The notes: a model not told the origin generated them from the sequence alone. A DNA stretch of 64,000 bases from Pseudomonas tohonis (GCF_012767755.2 NZ_AP023189.1:5520001-5584000), one strand, 5' to 3'. Positions 1 through 8,670 are shown, counted from the first letter of the stretch. A program made the numbers and translations.

Positions 1-324
1 GGGCGTCGTCCACTGGGCCAGGGCGCGCTGCACGCTGGTTTCGTCCGACTCCTCCAGCCCCATGACCGCCGCGAGGCCGGCACACAAGCCCGCCGGCGAG
101 AGGGCCACGCCTCCCAGCGGCAACCAGTGCACCGAGTGATCGGCCGGGCAGCGCTGCACGCATTCCATCAGCAACACGCTCTTGCCACTGCCGGCGGGGG
201 CGCAGAGCAGGCGCAGGCGCGCCGAGGAGGCGACCAGGGCGTCGCACAGGCGCGGCCGCGGGACATGCAGCGCAGGCAGGCGCGGCAGGTAGGCGTGGGA
301 ATCGAAACGGGTCATGGCGGACAT
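1..324 (-). CDS. MalT-type LuxR transcriptional regulator, N-terminal part (cut by window start)
   Basis: Reading leftwards from an ATG at 324 there is an open frame of 108 codons that runs off the window. It begins MSAMTRFDSHAYLPRL and carries a Walker A motif, APAGSGKS, near residue 40. Large ATP-binding LuxR regulators of the MalT/LAL type start this way: a P-loop domain, then TPR-like repeats, then a C-terminal HTH that lies outside the window. A GAGG ribosome site stands 8 bases before the ATG; a second ATG three codons later is possible. It lies downstream of, and on the same strand as, a DUF1302-DUF1329 pair, exactly like the complete regulator at 45586-48324. It probably controls that pair, which is an inference from the repeated arrangement. 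Confidence 0.8.
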   Translation of the reverse strand, partial: MSAMTRFDSHAYLPRLPALHVPRPRLCDALVASSARLRLLCAPAGSGKSVLLMECVQRCPADHSVHWLPLGGVALSPAGLCAGLAAVMGLEESDETSVQRALAQWTTP

Positions 325-427
325 GCGGCACGCCTCAGTTGTTCTTGTTCGGGCTGCTCGGGGCGCCAGCCTAGGCCTCTGCGGCGCGCACCTTGAAGGA
401 TCATTCAGGGCACTGATCCACGCTCAT

Positions 428-451
428 AAAAAAGGCGGCCAAAGGCCGCCT
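428..451 (-). terminator. Rho-independent terminator after the first DUF1329 gene
   Basis: On the minus strand, an 8-base stem AGGCGGCC/GGCCGCCT with a 3-base loop is followed by a run of Ts. It ends the DUF1302-DUF1329 transcript and separates it from the LuxR gene. Confidence 0.85.
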
Positions 452-510
452 CGCAAGGGAGCATCACGACAACAAGATAGGTACACGCACATCCCTGTGC
501 GTGTGGGGCA

Positions 511-1884
511 TCAGCGCACGCCGGCGTTGCGCAGGGCGGCCGGGGTGTAGTCGGCGGCCTTGCCGACGAAGCCGAATTCGAAGCTGTGCTTCTCTTCGTT
601 CTTCATGCCCAGGGCCAGGTAGCGGCCGGCGATGATGTCGTACAGGGCCTCCAGGGTGTAGGCCGGCACCTGCTGGTTGTAATAGAACTGGGCGTGACCC
701 TCGGCGACGCGCCACAGCTGGCCACGGCCGTCGTAGTGATCGACCAGGGCGACCTGCCAGCTGTCTTCGTCGATGTACATGTGGCGCTTGGCGTAGATGT
801 GGCGCTCGCCGCTCTTCACGGTGGCGACCACTTCCCATACGCGATGCAGCTCGTAGCGGGTCAGGTCCTGGTTGATGTGGCCGGCCTTGATCACGTCGTC
901 GTACTTGAGCGAGGGCGAGTCCAGCTTGTAGCTGTTGTAGGGGATGTACATCTCCTTCTTGCCCACCAGCTTCCAGTCGTAGCGATCCGGGGCGCCGGAG
1001 AACATGTCGAAGTTGTCGGAGGTGCGCAGGCCGTCGGAGGCGGTGCCCGGGCCGTCGTAGGCGACCTGGGGCGCACGGCGCACACGGCGCTGGCCGGCGT
1101 TGTAGATCCACGCCAGGCGCGGTTCCTTCACCTGGTCCAGGGTCTCGTGCACCAGCAGGACGTTACCGGCCAGGCGCGACGGCGCGGTCACCTGCTGCTT
1201 GAAGAACAGCAGCACGTTCTCGCCCTTGCCTGCCGGCAGGTCCGGCATCTCCTGGGGCACGGCCACTTCTTCCTCGAAGCGGATCGGCGTGTAGGAGCCG
1301 TTCACCTGGGGCGTGGCCTGGGTGATGATCCGGCGCAGGTTGCCGCCACGGTAGCGGGTGATGTGGTTCCAGATCACTTCCACGCCGTTCTTCGGGATCG
1401 GGAAGGCGTAGTAGCGGCTGTCGGCGAAGTTGGCCAGGCCGTTGCCGTCGTTGATCGGCTGCACGGTGACGGCGCTTTTCTTCGCCGCCTCGTTGACCGC
1501 GGCGGGTACCGCGACGGTGCGGTGGGTCGGGTAGACCGGGATCTTGTAGGTCTCGGGGTAGCGCTTGAACATCGCCACCTGGCCGTCGGACAGCTTGTCC
1601 TTGTACTGGTCGAGGTTGGCGGCGGTGATGGTGAACAGCGGTTTCTCGCTGGCGAAGGGGTCGGCGAGGAAGCCCTTGGCGTCCACCGCGCCGGCGTCCT
1701 TGCCGATGCCACCGGTCCACTCGGGAATGCTGCCGTCGGCGTTGCCGGCCTTCTCCGCACCCAGCGGGGTGAGGCTGGTGCCGAGCTTGGCCGCTTCATC
1801 GGCGGACACGGCGGCCATCACGTTGGCGGCGAGCAGGCTGAGGACCAGGGCGGTGCTGTGCAGGATCGTCTTACGCATAGTCAT
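511..1884 (-). CDS. DUF1329 family periplasmic protein (copy 1)
   Basis: This 457-residue protein begins with a clear Sec signal peptide (MTMRKTILHSTALVLSLLAANVMA, then AVSADEAAKLG), so it is exported. The remainder matches the DUF1329 family, predicted to have a LolA-like lipid-binding fold; typical segments are IPEWTGG, ITRYRGG, LLVHETLDQVKEPRLAW and RRVRRAPQV. It lies 13 bases after the DUF1302 gene on the same strand, so they share a transcript. DUF1329 and DUF1302 proteins are habitually encoded together and are thought to move hydrophobic substrates across the envelope; the substrate is unknown. A close paralogue is at 48473-49840. A second ATG two codons in is an alternative start. Confidence 0.9.
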   Translation of the reverse strand: MTMRKTILHSTALVLSLLAANVMAAVSADEAAKLGTSLTPLGAEKAGNADGSIPEWTGGIGKDAGAVDAKGFLADPFASEKPLFTITAANLDQYKDKLSDGQVAMFKRYPETYKIPVYPTHRTVAVPAAVNEAAKKSAVTVQPINDGNGLANFADSRYYAFPIPKNGVEVIWNHITRYRGGNLRRIITQATPQVNGSYTPIRFEEEVAVPQEMPDLPAGKGENVLLFFKQQVTAPSRLAGNVLLVHETLDQVKEPRLAWIYNAGQRRVRRAPQVAYDGPGTASDGLRTSDNFDMFSGAPDRYDWKLVGKKEMYIPYNSYKLDSPSLKYDDVIKAGHINQDLTRYELHRVWEVVATVKSGERHIYAKRHMYIDEDSWQVALVDHYDGRGQLWRVAEGHAQFYYNQQVPAYTLEALYDIIAGRYLALGMKNEEKHSFEFGFVGKAADYTPAALRNAGVR

Positions 1885-1897
1885 GTTCTCTGTTCAC

Positions 1898-3691
1898 TCA
1901 GAAGTTCATGCCGAAGCTGAGGGCGAGGAAGTCGCGGTCGACCAGGGTGTTGTACTTGCCACCGAAGAAGTCCGTGTAGCTGAGGCTGGCGGTGTAGGTG
2001 TTCTGGTAGTCGGCATCGACACCGATGCTCAGCGCCTTGGCACCCTCGTTGAACAGGCCGTTGGGGCCGTAGCCGTCGACGTCATGGGACCAGGCCACGT
2101 TCGGCTTCAGGTTGATGCCGGCGATGACGTTGCTGTAGTCGAGGATGGCGCGGGTGCGGTAGCCCCAGGAGGTGCTGGTGACGAAGCCGTGGGTGTCGCC
2201 ACCGAAGCCGTAGGCGCCATACACCGAGTCGCGGCCGTAGCGCAGCTCGCGGGCGTTCTCCAGGCCGCCGACGTGCACCACGCCGACCTCGCCCACCAGG
2301 GTCAGGCGCTCGGCACCCAGGACCTGGTCGATGAAGTGGGTCAGGGTGGTCTGGGCCTGGGTGATTTCCTTGCGCTTGTAGCCAGTGTTGTCGGCGCCCG
2401 GCGCAGTGGCGATCGGCGAGGCGGTGCCGCCGGCGATCGGGTTGACCAGGGCCAGGGTCACGTCGTTGGTGTTGAGCTGGATCGGCGCGTTCGGGCGGTA
2501 GCTGATCTCGCCGCTCCAGGCCGTGCCGGTGGGCAGGGTGGTGGAGAAGCTCAGGCCGTAGAGCTGGATGTCCTCGGGGTATTCCAGGTAGTAGCGGCCA
2601 TTGCCCAGCATGGTGCTCTGCGCCAGGCCCGCCCCGGAGCCGGGGACGATGCCGTTGGCGGTGCCGATGATGCCGGGCAGCGCGGCGAGAGTCGCGGCGC
2701 CAGCCGTCTTGGTGCCCACGAACGGCGTGCGGCTGTGATAGTTCATGAAGTACAGGCCGTACTCGGTCTCGTCGCCCAGCCAGCGCAGGGCTGCGCCGAA
2801 CTGGCCGCTGTCACGGGCGTCGCGGTCGCCGGCCCGGGGCAGGATCACGCCCTCGGAGGTGACGTCGAAGCCCTGGCCGAAGGCGGCGGCGATGGGTTGC
2901 AGCGGGGCGATGGCCGGGGAGCCCACGGTGTAGCCGGTTTCGCAGCCGTCGGCAGCCACGTCGCCACCGAAGAAGGTGCCGCAGTTGTCCAGGACGGTCT
3001 GGTCCCATTCCAGTTGATAGAAGGCCTCGACGCTGAGCTGGTCGGTCAGGGTCTGGGACAGGTAGAACATGTTGACCGGGATCAGGCCCTCCTTGATCTC
3101 CGCGCCGGGGCGGCGGAAGGCGGAGACGTCGACCGGGTTGATCGAGTTGATGCTGTTGCCGATGAAGGTGCTCTCGCCCCAGCTCACCACCTGCTTGCCC
3201 ACGCGCACGTTACCCGGCAGGTCGGCGATGCTGTAGTTGTGGTAGACGAAGGCGTCGAGCAGTTGGGCGCCGGCGGACTTGGAGCCTTCCTTGCGGTTGT
3301 GGTCGCTGATGTCCTTGAACTGGCGGTTCTCGTCCTTCAGTTCGAAGTCGTACCAGTACTTGCCACGGACGAAGACGCCGGTGTCGCCGTACTTCAGCTC
3401 CAGGTCGTGGATGCCCTTGAAGATCTTCGAGAAGGTCTCGCCCTTCTTGAAGTTGAGGCGACCGTCGTCACCGGTGGACGACTGGCCCTTGCCGCCGTTC
3501 ACGGTGCTGACCAGATCCGGGTCGGCGCCGCGCATGGACCAGCTGGCGCCGATGGACAGCGAGGAGTCGAACTGCCCTTCGATCTCGCCGATGTTGAAGT
3601 TGACGGCGTGGGCCTGGGTGGCAAATCCCATGGCTACGGCGGCGGCCAGCGCGTGCGGCCGGAAAACTGCGCGCATTGTTGTTTTTGTCAT
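1898..3691 (-). CDS. DUF1302 family predicted outer-membrane protein (copy 1)
   Basis: This 597-residue protein starts MTKTTMRAVFRPHAL with a signal peptide cleaved near ATQAHA/VNFNIGEIEG. It ends LSFGMNF, the terminal phenylalanine typical of beta-barrels inserted by BAM. The body is rich in alternating polar/aromatic strands and family segments such as GQFDSSLSIGASWSMRG and GKQVVSWGESTFI. ATG 3691 is chosen over an 11-codon-longer frame because AGGAA lies just before it. It is the first gene of an operon with DUF1329. It is probably a channel or docking protein for a hydrophobic compound (family-level inference). Part of it is nearly identical in DNA to the second copy at 49867-51774. Confidence 0.88.
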   Translation of the reverse strand: MTKTTMRAVFRPHALAAAVAMGFATQAHAVNFNIGEIEGQFDSSLSIGASWSMRGADPDLVSTVNGGKGQSSTGDDGRLNFKKGETFSKIFKGIHDLELKYGDTGVFVRGKYWYDFELKDENRQFKDISDHNRKEGSKSAGAQLLDAFVYHNYSIADLPGNVRVGKQVVSWGESTFIGNSINSINPVDVSAFRRPGAEIKEGLIPVNMFYLSQTLTDQLSVEAFYQLEWDQTVLDNCGTFFGGDVAADGCETGYTVGSPAIAPLQPIAAAFGQGFDVTSEGVILPRAGDRDARDSGQFGAALRWLGDETEYGLYFMNYHSRTPFVGTKTAGAATLAALPGIIGTANGIVPGSGAGLAQSTMLGNGRYYLEYPEDIQLYGLSFSTTLPTGTAWSGEISYRPNAPIQLNTNDVTLALVNPIAGGTASPIATAPGADNTGYKRKEITQAQTTLTHFIDQVLGAERLTLVGEVGVVHVGGLENARELRYGRDSVYGAYGFGGDTHGFVTSTSWGYRTRAILDYSNVIAGINLKPNVAWSHDVDGYGPNGLFNEGAKALSIGVDADYQNTYTASLSYTDFFGGKYNTLVDRDFLALSFGMNF

Positions 3692-3765
3692 GCGGCTTTC
3701 CTGGTTGGTGAAGGAGGAGCACACCCTAACCAGTCACCCGCACAGGCGATAAGCGCACCAAGGAG

Positions 3766-3797
3766 GGATTCATCCTGTAGCTCGAAAGAGTGAATCC
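3766..3797. promoter_or_regulatory. Inverted repeat GGATTCA-N18-TGAATCC in a divergent control region
   Basis: Seven-base perfect arms at 3766-3772 and 3791-3797 lie between the DUF1302 gene (start 3691, leftward) and the SnoaL-AraC gene (start 3940, rightward). The 250-base gap has no other coding signal. A regulator site is possible, but no protein can be assigned. Confidence 0.35.
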
Positions 3798-3939
3798 ATG
3801 CTCTGGAACACTCCTTGCCGGCCCATTATCCGGCGGCGCTATGGCACACCATCGAGAGCATGGATGGAACTTCGGTCTCCCCCTACCCTCGCGGCCAGCG
3901 CTTTGGCATCCTGAGCCACTTGCCGATTCCCGAACGACC

Positions 3940-4716
3940 ATGACCGAGCACGATCACGAAACCGCCGCCACCCGCGAAGTGGTGATGCGTTACCACCTCA
4001 GCTGGAAGGACCGCGATATCGATGCGGTGCTGGCGCTCTACCACCCCGACGTGGAATACAACGACTACTTCCAGAACCGCCGCCTGCACCTGGCGGAGCT
4101 CGGCGACTATGTGCGCGCCACCATGCCCAGCGGGCCGGACGAGTTCCTGGTGCACAGCGACCGCATCCGTGTCGACGGCGACACCGCGTTCATCCAGTAC
4201 AGCCTGCGCCTGGGCCACAGCGGTACCTTTCGTACCAGCGAGGCCATTACCGTGCGTGACGGCCTGATCTGGCGGATCAACGAATACGCCCTACTGATCC
4301 AGGCCAAGGCCGAGCCCGGCGACCGCGTGCAGCGCCCCGCCGCCAGCCGCCTGGGGCTCTCGGCCCGCCAACTGAGCCTGCTGGCGCGGGACCTGGAGGA
4401 CTACTTCCAGCACAGCCAGCCCTACCTCGACCCGGCGCTGGACCTGCACCAGGTGGCCGCCGCCACCGGCTACACGCGCAACCAGATCTCCTACCTGCTC
4501 AACCAGATGCTCGGCCAGAGCTTCTACCAATACGTCAACCAGGCACGCCTGCAGCATCTGCTGGCGCAGCTGGAGCGGGGGCCGGCCTCGCCGCGCATCG
4601 ACGAGATGGCCTTCGCCGCCGGGTTCAACTCGCTGTCGGCCTTCTACCGCTGCTTCCGCCAGCACACGGGGCTCTCGCCGAAGGCCTACCTCAAGCAGCT
4701 GCGCGAGAACGGCTAG
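3940..4716 (+). CDS. SnoaL/NTF2-like domain fused to an AraC-type HTH regulator
   Basis: The protein has 258 residues from ATG 3940 (MTEHDHETAATREVV). Residues about 10-125 look like a SnoaL/NTF2-like cone (RYHLSWKDRDIDAVLALYHPDVEY, then FIQYSLRLGHSG, TVRDGLIWRINEY). Residues about 150-255 are an AraC-type double HTH (LDLHQVAAATGYTRNQISYLLNQ and MAFAAGFNSLSAFYRCFRQHTGLSPKAYLKQL). The NTF2 cone would be the ligand sensor in place of the usual cupin; this is inferred. It faces away from the DUF1302 gene and towards the amine-oxidase gene, either of which may be its target. Upstream in-frame sequence to 3790 is open but poorly conserved-looking, so the shorter start is preferred. Confidence 0.82.
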   Translation: MTEHDHETAATREVVMRYHLSWKDRDIDAVLALYHPDVEYNDYFQNRRLHLAELGDYVRATMPSGPDEFLVHSDRIRVDGDTAFIQYSLRLGHSGTFRTSEAITVRDGLIWRINEYALLIQAKAEPGDRVQRPAASRLGLSARQLSLLARDLEDYFQHSQPYLDPALDLHQVAAATGYTRNQISYLLNQMLGQSFYQYVNQARLQHLLAQLERGPASPRIDEMAFAAGFNSLSAFYRCFRQHTGLSPKAYLKQLRENG

Positions 4717-4843
4717 GCGCCGCTCGCCGCACCGTGCGCCATTCGCCTGCGCATCGAGTCCCGGCGTGCACGCACGCACGACAACGCCCGCGCCAGCTTC
4801 TAGTCTTGCCGCCATCCGAACCTTTCCAACTGGGAGCCCCGCT

Positions 4844-6250
4844 ATGCCGGCCTGGCAATCGATCAGCCTGTGGATGGACCAGCTCGACGAGCCGCTCACC
4901 CCACGCCCCGCCCTGGGCGGCAGCCTGGAGGTGGATGTCGCCATCATCGGCGCCGGCTACACCGGCCTGTGGACCGCCTACTACCTCAAGCGCGAGGCCC
5001 CCGAGCTGCGCATCGCCATCCTCGAGGCCGAGATCGCCGGTTTCGGCGCCAGCGGGCGCAACGGCGGCTGGCTGATGGGCAACCTGCTGGGCGAGGACCG
5101 CGCCCTGGCCAAGCTCTCCCGCGAGGAGCGCCGCGCGTCCTTCGACCTGCTCCACGGCATCCCCGACGAAGTGGCCGAGGTGCTGCAGCGCGAAGGCATC
5201 GACTGCGACTACCGCAAGGGCGGCGTGCTCTATTGCGCGGCCCGCTACCCCGAGCAGGAAGTGCGCCTGCGCCAGCAACTGCGCGACCTGCACGCCGAAG
5301 GCCTGGGCGAGGACGACTACCGCTGGCTGACGCCGCCCGAACTGGGCCGGCAGATCCGCGTGGCCGGCGCCCTGGGCGGCATCTTCACGCCCCATTGCGC
5401 CACCATCCAGCCGGCACGCCTGGTGCGCGGCCTGGCCCGCACCGTCGAGCGCATGGGCGTGCAGCTGTTCGAGCAGAGCCGGGTCACCGACTGGCAGCCC
5501 GGGCGCATCACCACCCTGCAGGGCGAGGTGAAGGCCCACTGGGTGGTGCCCGCCATCGAAGGCTATGCCGCCGCCCTGCCCCCTCTCGGTCGCTACCAGT
5601 TGCCGGTGCAGAGCCTGCTGGTGGGCACCGAGCCGTTGCCGGAATCCACCTGGGCCGAGATCGGCCTGGAACAGGGCCAGGCCTTCAGCGAGAACAGCCG
5701 TCAGGTGACCTACGGCCAGCGCACCGCCGACAACCGCCTGGTTTTCGGCGCCCGCGGCGGCTACCGCTTCGGCGGCAAGCTGCGGGAGAACTTCCAGCTC
5801 GACGACGACGAGATCGCCCTGCGCCGCTACCTGTTCGGCGAACTGTTCCCGATGCTGCGCAACGTGCGCCTGACCCACAGCTGGGGCGGCAACCTGGGCA
5901 TGGCGCGGCGCTTCCAGCCACACATGCTGGTGGACCGCGCCAGCGGCATCGCCCTCTCCGGCGGCTACGGCGGCGAAGGCGTGGGGGCGACCAACCTCGG
6001 CGGTCGCACCCTGGCCGACCTGATCCTCGGCCGCGAGACCCTGCTCACCCGCCAGCCCTGGGTGCTGGGCGACGGGCCGCTGACGCGCCTGTCCGCCTGG
6101 GAACCGGAGCCCTGCCGCTGGCTCGGCTACAACGCCATCATCCGCAGCTTCGTCCACGAGGACCGAGTGCTGGCCAACCCCCAGAGCGCCCCCTGGCGCC
6201 GCGCCCTGGCCAGCCGCCTGGCCGGGTTCATGGAAAGCCTGATGCGCTGA
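4844..6250 (+). CDS. FAD-dependent oxidoreductase, DAO family (gamma-glutamylputrescine oxidase-like)
   Basis: The protein has 468 residues from ATG 4844, preceded by GGAG at good spacing. It carries an N-terminal FAD-binding motif (VDVAIIGAGYTGLWTAYYL), then GFGASGRNGGWLMG, and a C-terminal DAO closing segment (GIALSGGYGGEGVGATNLGGRTLADLILG). This layout fits the PuuB/OrdL branch, flavoenzymes that oxidise amines such as gamma-glutamylputrescine. The exact substrate cannot be read from sequence. A small cupin gene follows 56 bases later and is probably co-transcribed; such pairs are common in polyamine or amino-acid degradation islands. Confidence 0.85.
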   Translation: MPAWQSISLWMDQLDEPLTPRPALGGSLEVDVAIIGAGYTGLWTAYYLKREAPELRIAILEAEIAGFGASGRNGGWLMGNLLGEDRALAKLSREERRASFDLLHGIPDEVAEVLQREGIDCDYRKGGVLYCAARYPEQEVRLRQQLRDLHAEGLGEDDYRWLTPPELGRQIRVAGALGGIFTPHCATIQPARLVRGLARTVERMGVQLFEQSRVTDWQPGRITTLQGEVKAHWVVPAIEGYAAALPPLGRYQLPVQSLLVGTEPLPESTWAEIGLEQGQAFSENSRQVTYGQRTADNRLVFGARGGYRFGGKLRENFQLDDDEIALRRYLFGELFPMLRNVRLTHSWGGNLGMARRFQPHMLVDRASGIALSGGYGGEGVGATNLGGRTLADLILGRETLLTRQPWVLGDGPLTRLSAWEPEPCRWLGYNAIIRSFVHEDRVLANPQSAPWRRALASRLAGFMESLMR

Positions 6251-6306
6251 GCCCGGCAATGCCGGCCCCCGCGCACCGACACGACCACCAGACTGGAAGC
6301 CCTTGC

Positions 6307-6651
6307 ATGAAAGCCACCCTGCTGAAGAACACCCACGATCTGCAACTCTCCGCGCCGGCGCCGGTACCCGTGCCGGTCGGCGAGCCCGTGCCGCACACCC
6401 GCGTGCACTCGGTGGAGCGCACCGACGGCGTGGAAACCGGCGTCTGGGAATGCAGCCCCGGCAAGTTCCGCCGGCAGATCCTCGAGCAGGAGTTCTGCCA
6501 CTTCACCCACGGCAGCTGCACCTTCACCCCGGACGGCGGCGAGCCCATCGAGATCAAGGCCGGCGACGCCCTGCTGCTGCCCGCCAACAGCCTGGGCGTC
6601 TGGGACGTGAAGGAAACCCTGCGCAAGACCTACGTGATCATCAGCCGCTGA
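6307..6651 (+). CDS. Small cupin-domain protein (cupin_3/DUF861 type)
   Basis: A 114-residue single-domain cupin starts at ATG 6307, with GGAAG upstream. Typical cupin_3 segments are visible: ETGVWECSPGKFRR, EFCHFTHGSCTFTPDGG, IKAGDALLLPANSLGVWDV and KTYVIIS. Proteins of this type often accompany DAO-family amine oxidases and are annotated as enzymes or small-molecule binders related to ureidoglycine aminohydrolase, but the function of this clade is not established. It is the last gene of the pair with the upstream oxidase. Confidence 0.85.
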   Translation: MKATLLKNTHDLQLSAPAPVPVPVGEPVPHTRVHSVERTDGVETGVWECSPGKFRRQILEQEFCHFTHGSCTFTPDGGEPIEIKAGDALLLPANSLGVWDVKETLRKTYVIISR

Positions 6652-6685
6652 GCCCGGCGGCGTGGCCCGGGAGTGCTGCGCGCTC

Positions 6686-6860
6686 CCGGGCGAATGAATT
6701 CGCCCCTACGGGGGAAGCGCCGTGGCAGATGCCAGGCGTAGGATGGAGGTCGCTCTTTACCTCCACCAAGCGAATGCCATCGGTCACACCGAGCCTGCCG
6801 ATTCGCGGTTGAAACCGCTCCCACGGACGGTGTTCAGCGAATGAATCCGTGCCCACAACC
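6686..6860. repeat. Cluster of short intergenic repeat units
   Basis: This non-coding stretch holds units seen elsewhere in the window: GAATGAATTCGCCCCTACG at about 6693, a 35-base unit at 6738-6772 (starting GTAGGATGGAGGTCGC) that is close to 26422-26456, and GAATGAATCCGTGCCCAC at about 6841. No ORF or promoter is convincing. Hairpin repeats of this kind are scattered between Pseudomonas genes. Confidence 0.6.
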
Positions 6861-6865
6861 CGCCG

Positions 6866-7636
6866 TCAGGAAAACTGCCCGTGGCGCCCCTTGCCGCCGC
6901 TGAACGCCTGGGCGCCAGCGCGGGTTTCGCCGCTGTGGATAACCGCGAGGCCGCCTTGGAATTCGTTGGCGATGGCCGCCTCGAACGGCAGTTGCCACTG
7001 GGCATAGGCGCTGGCGCGGTCGGCGAGCATGCAGCGCTGCGGGAAGGCGGCGATCTCCAGGGCCAGCCGCTGCGCCGCCTCCCGTGCCGAGCCGGGCGGC
7101 ACCACGCGGTTGGCCAGGCCCATGGCGAGCGCTTCGTCGGCCAGGACCGGGCGGCCGGTGAGGATCAGGTCCAGCGCCCGCCCCTGGCCGACGATGCGCG
7201 GCAGGCGCACGGTGCCGCCGTCGATCAGCGGTACACCGAAGCGCCGGCAGAACACGCCGAGCACCGCGTCCTCGGCCACCACTCGCATGTCCGCCAGCAG
7301 CGCCAGCTCCAGGCCGCCGGCCACGGCATGGCCCTCGATGGCCGCGATCAGCGGCTTGGCCAGCTGCATGCGGCTCGGCCCCATGGGCCCATCGCCGTCC
7401 ACTTCCAGGCGGTTGCGCCGCTCGCCGTCCTCGGCCACCGCGCCCAGGTCCGCGCCGGCGCAGAAGGTGCCGCCCGCGCCGGTCAGCACCGCTATACGCG
7501 CCTCGTCGTCCGCCTCGAAGGCACGCAGGGCATCGGCCAGCGCCTCGGCGGTGGGCCGGTCGACGGCGTTGCGCACCTGCGGGCGGTCGATGGTCAGGGT
7601 GGTAACGGGGCCGTTCTTCTCGACTCGGATGCTCAT
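6866..7636 (-). CDS. Enoyl-CoA hydratase/isomerase (crotonase) family protein
   Basis: The protein has 256 residues from ATG 7636, with GAGGAA five bases upstream. It has the crotonase fold signature (MSIRVEKNGPVTTLTIDRP, TGAGGTFCAGADL, and IEGHAVAGGLELALLADMRV with the oxyanion-hole glycines). The usual second catalytic glutamate segment is replaced by FGVPLIDGGTVRLPRIVG, so hydratase activity is uncertain; an isomerase or another CoA-thioester reaction is possible. It lies downstream of an SDR gene, separated by a terminator, and the two may act in one fatty-acid-like degradation route. Confidence 0.88.
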   Translation of the reverse strand: MSIRVEKNGPVTTLTIDRPQVRNAVDRPTAEALADALRAFEADDEARIAVLTGAGGTFCAGADLGAVAEDGERRNRLEVDGDGPMGPSRMQLAKPLIAAIEGHAVAGGLELALLADMRVVAEDAVLGVFCRRFGVPLIDGGTVRLPRIVGQGRALDLILTGRPVLADEALAMGLANRVVPPGSAREAAQRLALEIAAFPQRCMLADRASAYAQWQLPFEAAIANEFQGGLAVIHSGETRAGAQAFSGGKGRHGQFS

Positions 7637-7670
7637 CGGGATTCCTCGGGTTGAAACGCGGGCATGAAAA

Positions 7671-7693
7671 AGGCCGGCAAGGTTGCCGGCCTT
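7671..7693 (-). terminator. Terminator after the SDR gene
   Basis: A ten-base stem AGGCCGGCAA/TTGCCGGCCT has a 2-base loop and is followed, on the minus strand, by Ts. It lies 66 bases beyond the SDR stop codon. Confidence 0.85.
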
Positions 7694-7758
7694 CAACATA
7701 GTGCGGCCCCGGGGAGATGTTCAGCCCGCTGGCGGAACTCCCAAGGAGTCTGGCGGGA

Positions 7759-8670
7759 TCAACCCACGTATTTCTGCAGGTTGGCCATCATTTCCTTCAG
7801 CGCTTCGACGTTGTCAGCCGGGTGGGCGGCGCCTTCGAAGTCGCAGATCTGCTTCCAGCTGGCGGCCACGTCTTCGACGCTGAAGCCTTCGCGCGGGTCG
7901 AAGCCGGCGCCCAGGCTGCGTTCCCAGCGCACCTTGCCGATCCAGCCGCCGCCCACTTCGAACAGGCCGGAGGTTTCCTGGCACTGCTCGCTGCCGAGGT
8001 AGACCACCAGCGGGCTGACCAGCTCGGGCTTGAGCTGCTCGAACACCTGCGGCGGGATCAGGCCTTCGGTCATGCGGGTGCCGCCGGTGGGGGCGATGGC
8101 GTTGACCAGGATGTTGTTCTTGCGGCCCTCGATCGCCAGGGTGCGGGTCAGGCCGTAGAGGCCGAGCTTGGCCATGCCGTAGTTGGACTGGCCGAAGTTG
8201 CCGTAGATGCCGGAGGTGGACGAAGTGAAGATCACCCGGCCGAAGCCCTGCTCGCGCAGGTGCGGCCAGGCGGCGCGGGTCACCTTGTACGCGCCTTCGA
8301 CGTGGACCTTGTAGACCAGGTCCCAGTCGGCGTCGTCCATCTTGTGGAAGGTCTTGTCGCGCAGGATGCCGGCGTTGTTCACCACCACGTCGATGCGGCC
8401 GAAGCTGTCGAGGGCGGTCTGCACGATCTTGTCGCCGTCGGTGACCGAGTCATGGTTGGCCACGGCGGTGCCGCCCGCTTCGCGGATCTCGGCCACCACG
8501 CGGTCGGCCGCCGAGGCGTTGGCGCCTTCGCCGTGGGTGCTGCCGCCCAGGTCGTTCACCACCACCTTGGCACCATGCTTGGCGAACAGCAGCGCATGGG
8601 CGCGGCCAAGGCCACCACCGGCGCCGGTGACTATGACCACTTTGTCTTCGAAACGGATCGACTCGCTCAT
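7759..8670 (-). CDS. Short-chain dehydrogenase, 3-hydroxyacyl-CoA dehydrogenase-like
   Basis: The protein has 303 residues from ATG 8670 with GGAG upstream. It shows the classical SDR signatures: cofactor motif TGAGGGLGRAHA, NNAG, catalytic Ser in TSSTSG, and YGMAK (Tyr-xxx-Lys). The long C-terminal extension and the DLGGSTHGEG segment resemble the dehydrogenase domain of multifunctional beta-oxidation enzymes. It probably oxidises a hydroxyacyl-CoA with NAD(P). The neighbouring crotonase supports acyl-CoA metabolism. The open frame extends upstream to 8850 but without coding character. Confidence 0.88.
   Translation of the reverse strand: MSESIRFEDKVVIVTGAGGGLGRAHALLFAKHGAKVVVNDLGGSTHGEGANASAADRVVAEIREAGGTAVANHDSVTDGDKIVQTALDSFGRIDVVVNNAGILRDKTFHKMDDADWDLVYKVHVEGAYKVTRAAWPHLREQGFGRVIFTSSTSGIYGNFGQSNYGMAKLGLYGLTRTLAIEGRKNNILVNAIAPTGGTRMTEGLIPPQVFEQLKPELVSPLVVYLGSEQCQETSGLFEVGGGWIGKVRWERSLGAGFDPREGFSVEDVAASWKQICDFEGAAHPADNVEALKEMMANLQKYVG

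Noticed and set aside
586..1920. Long plus-strand open frame of 444 codons opposite the first DUF1329 gene
   Set aside because: Its composition (runs of Val, Gly, Ala, His) is that of the antisense of a high-GC gene, it has no ribosome site, and the minus-strand frame has a signal peptide and family motifs.
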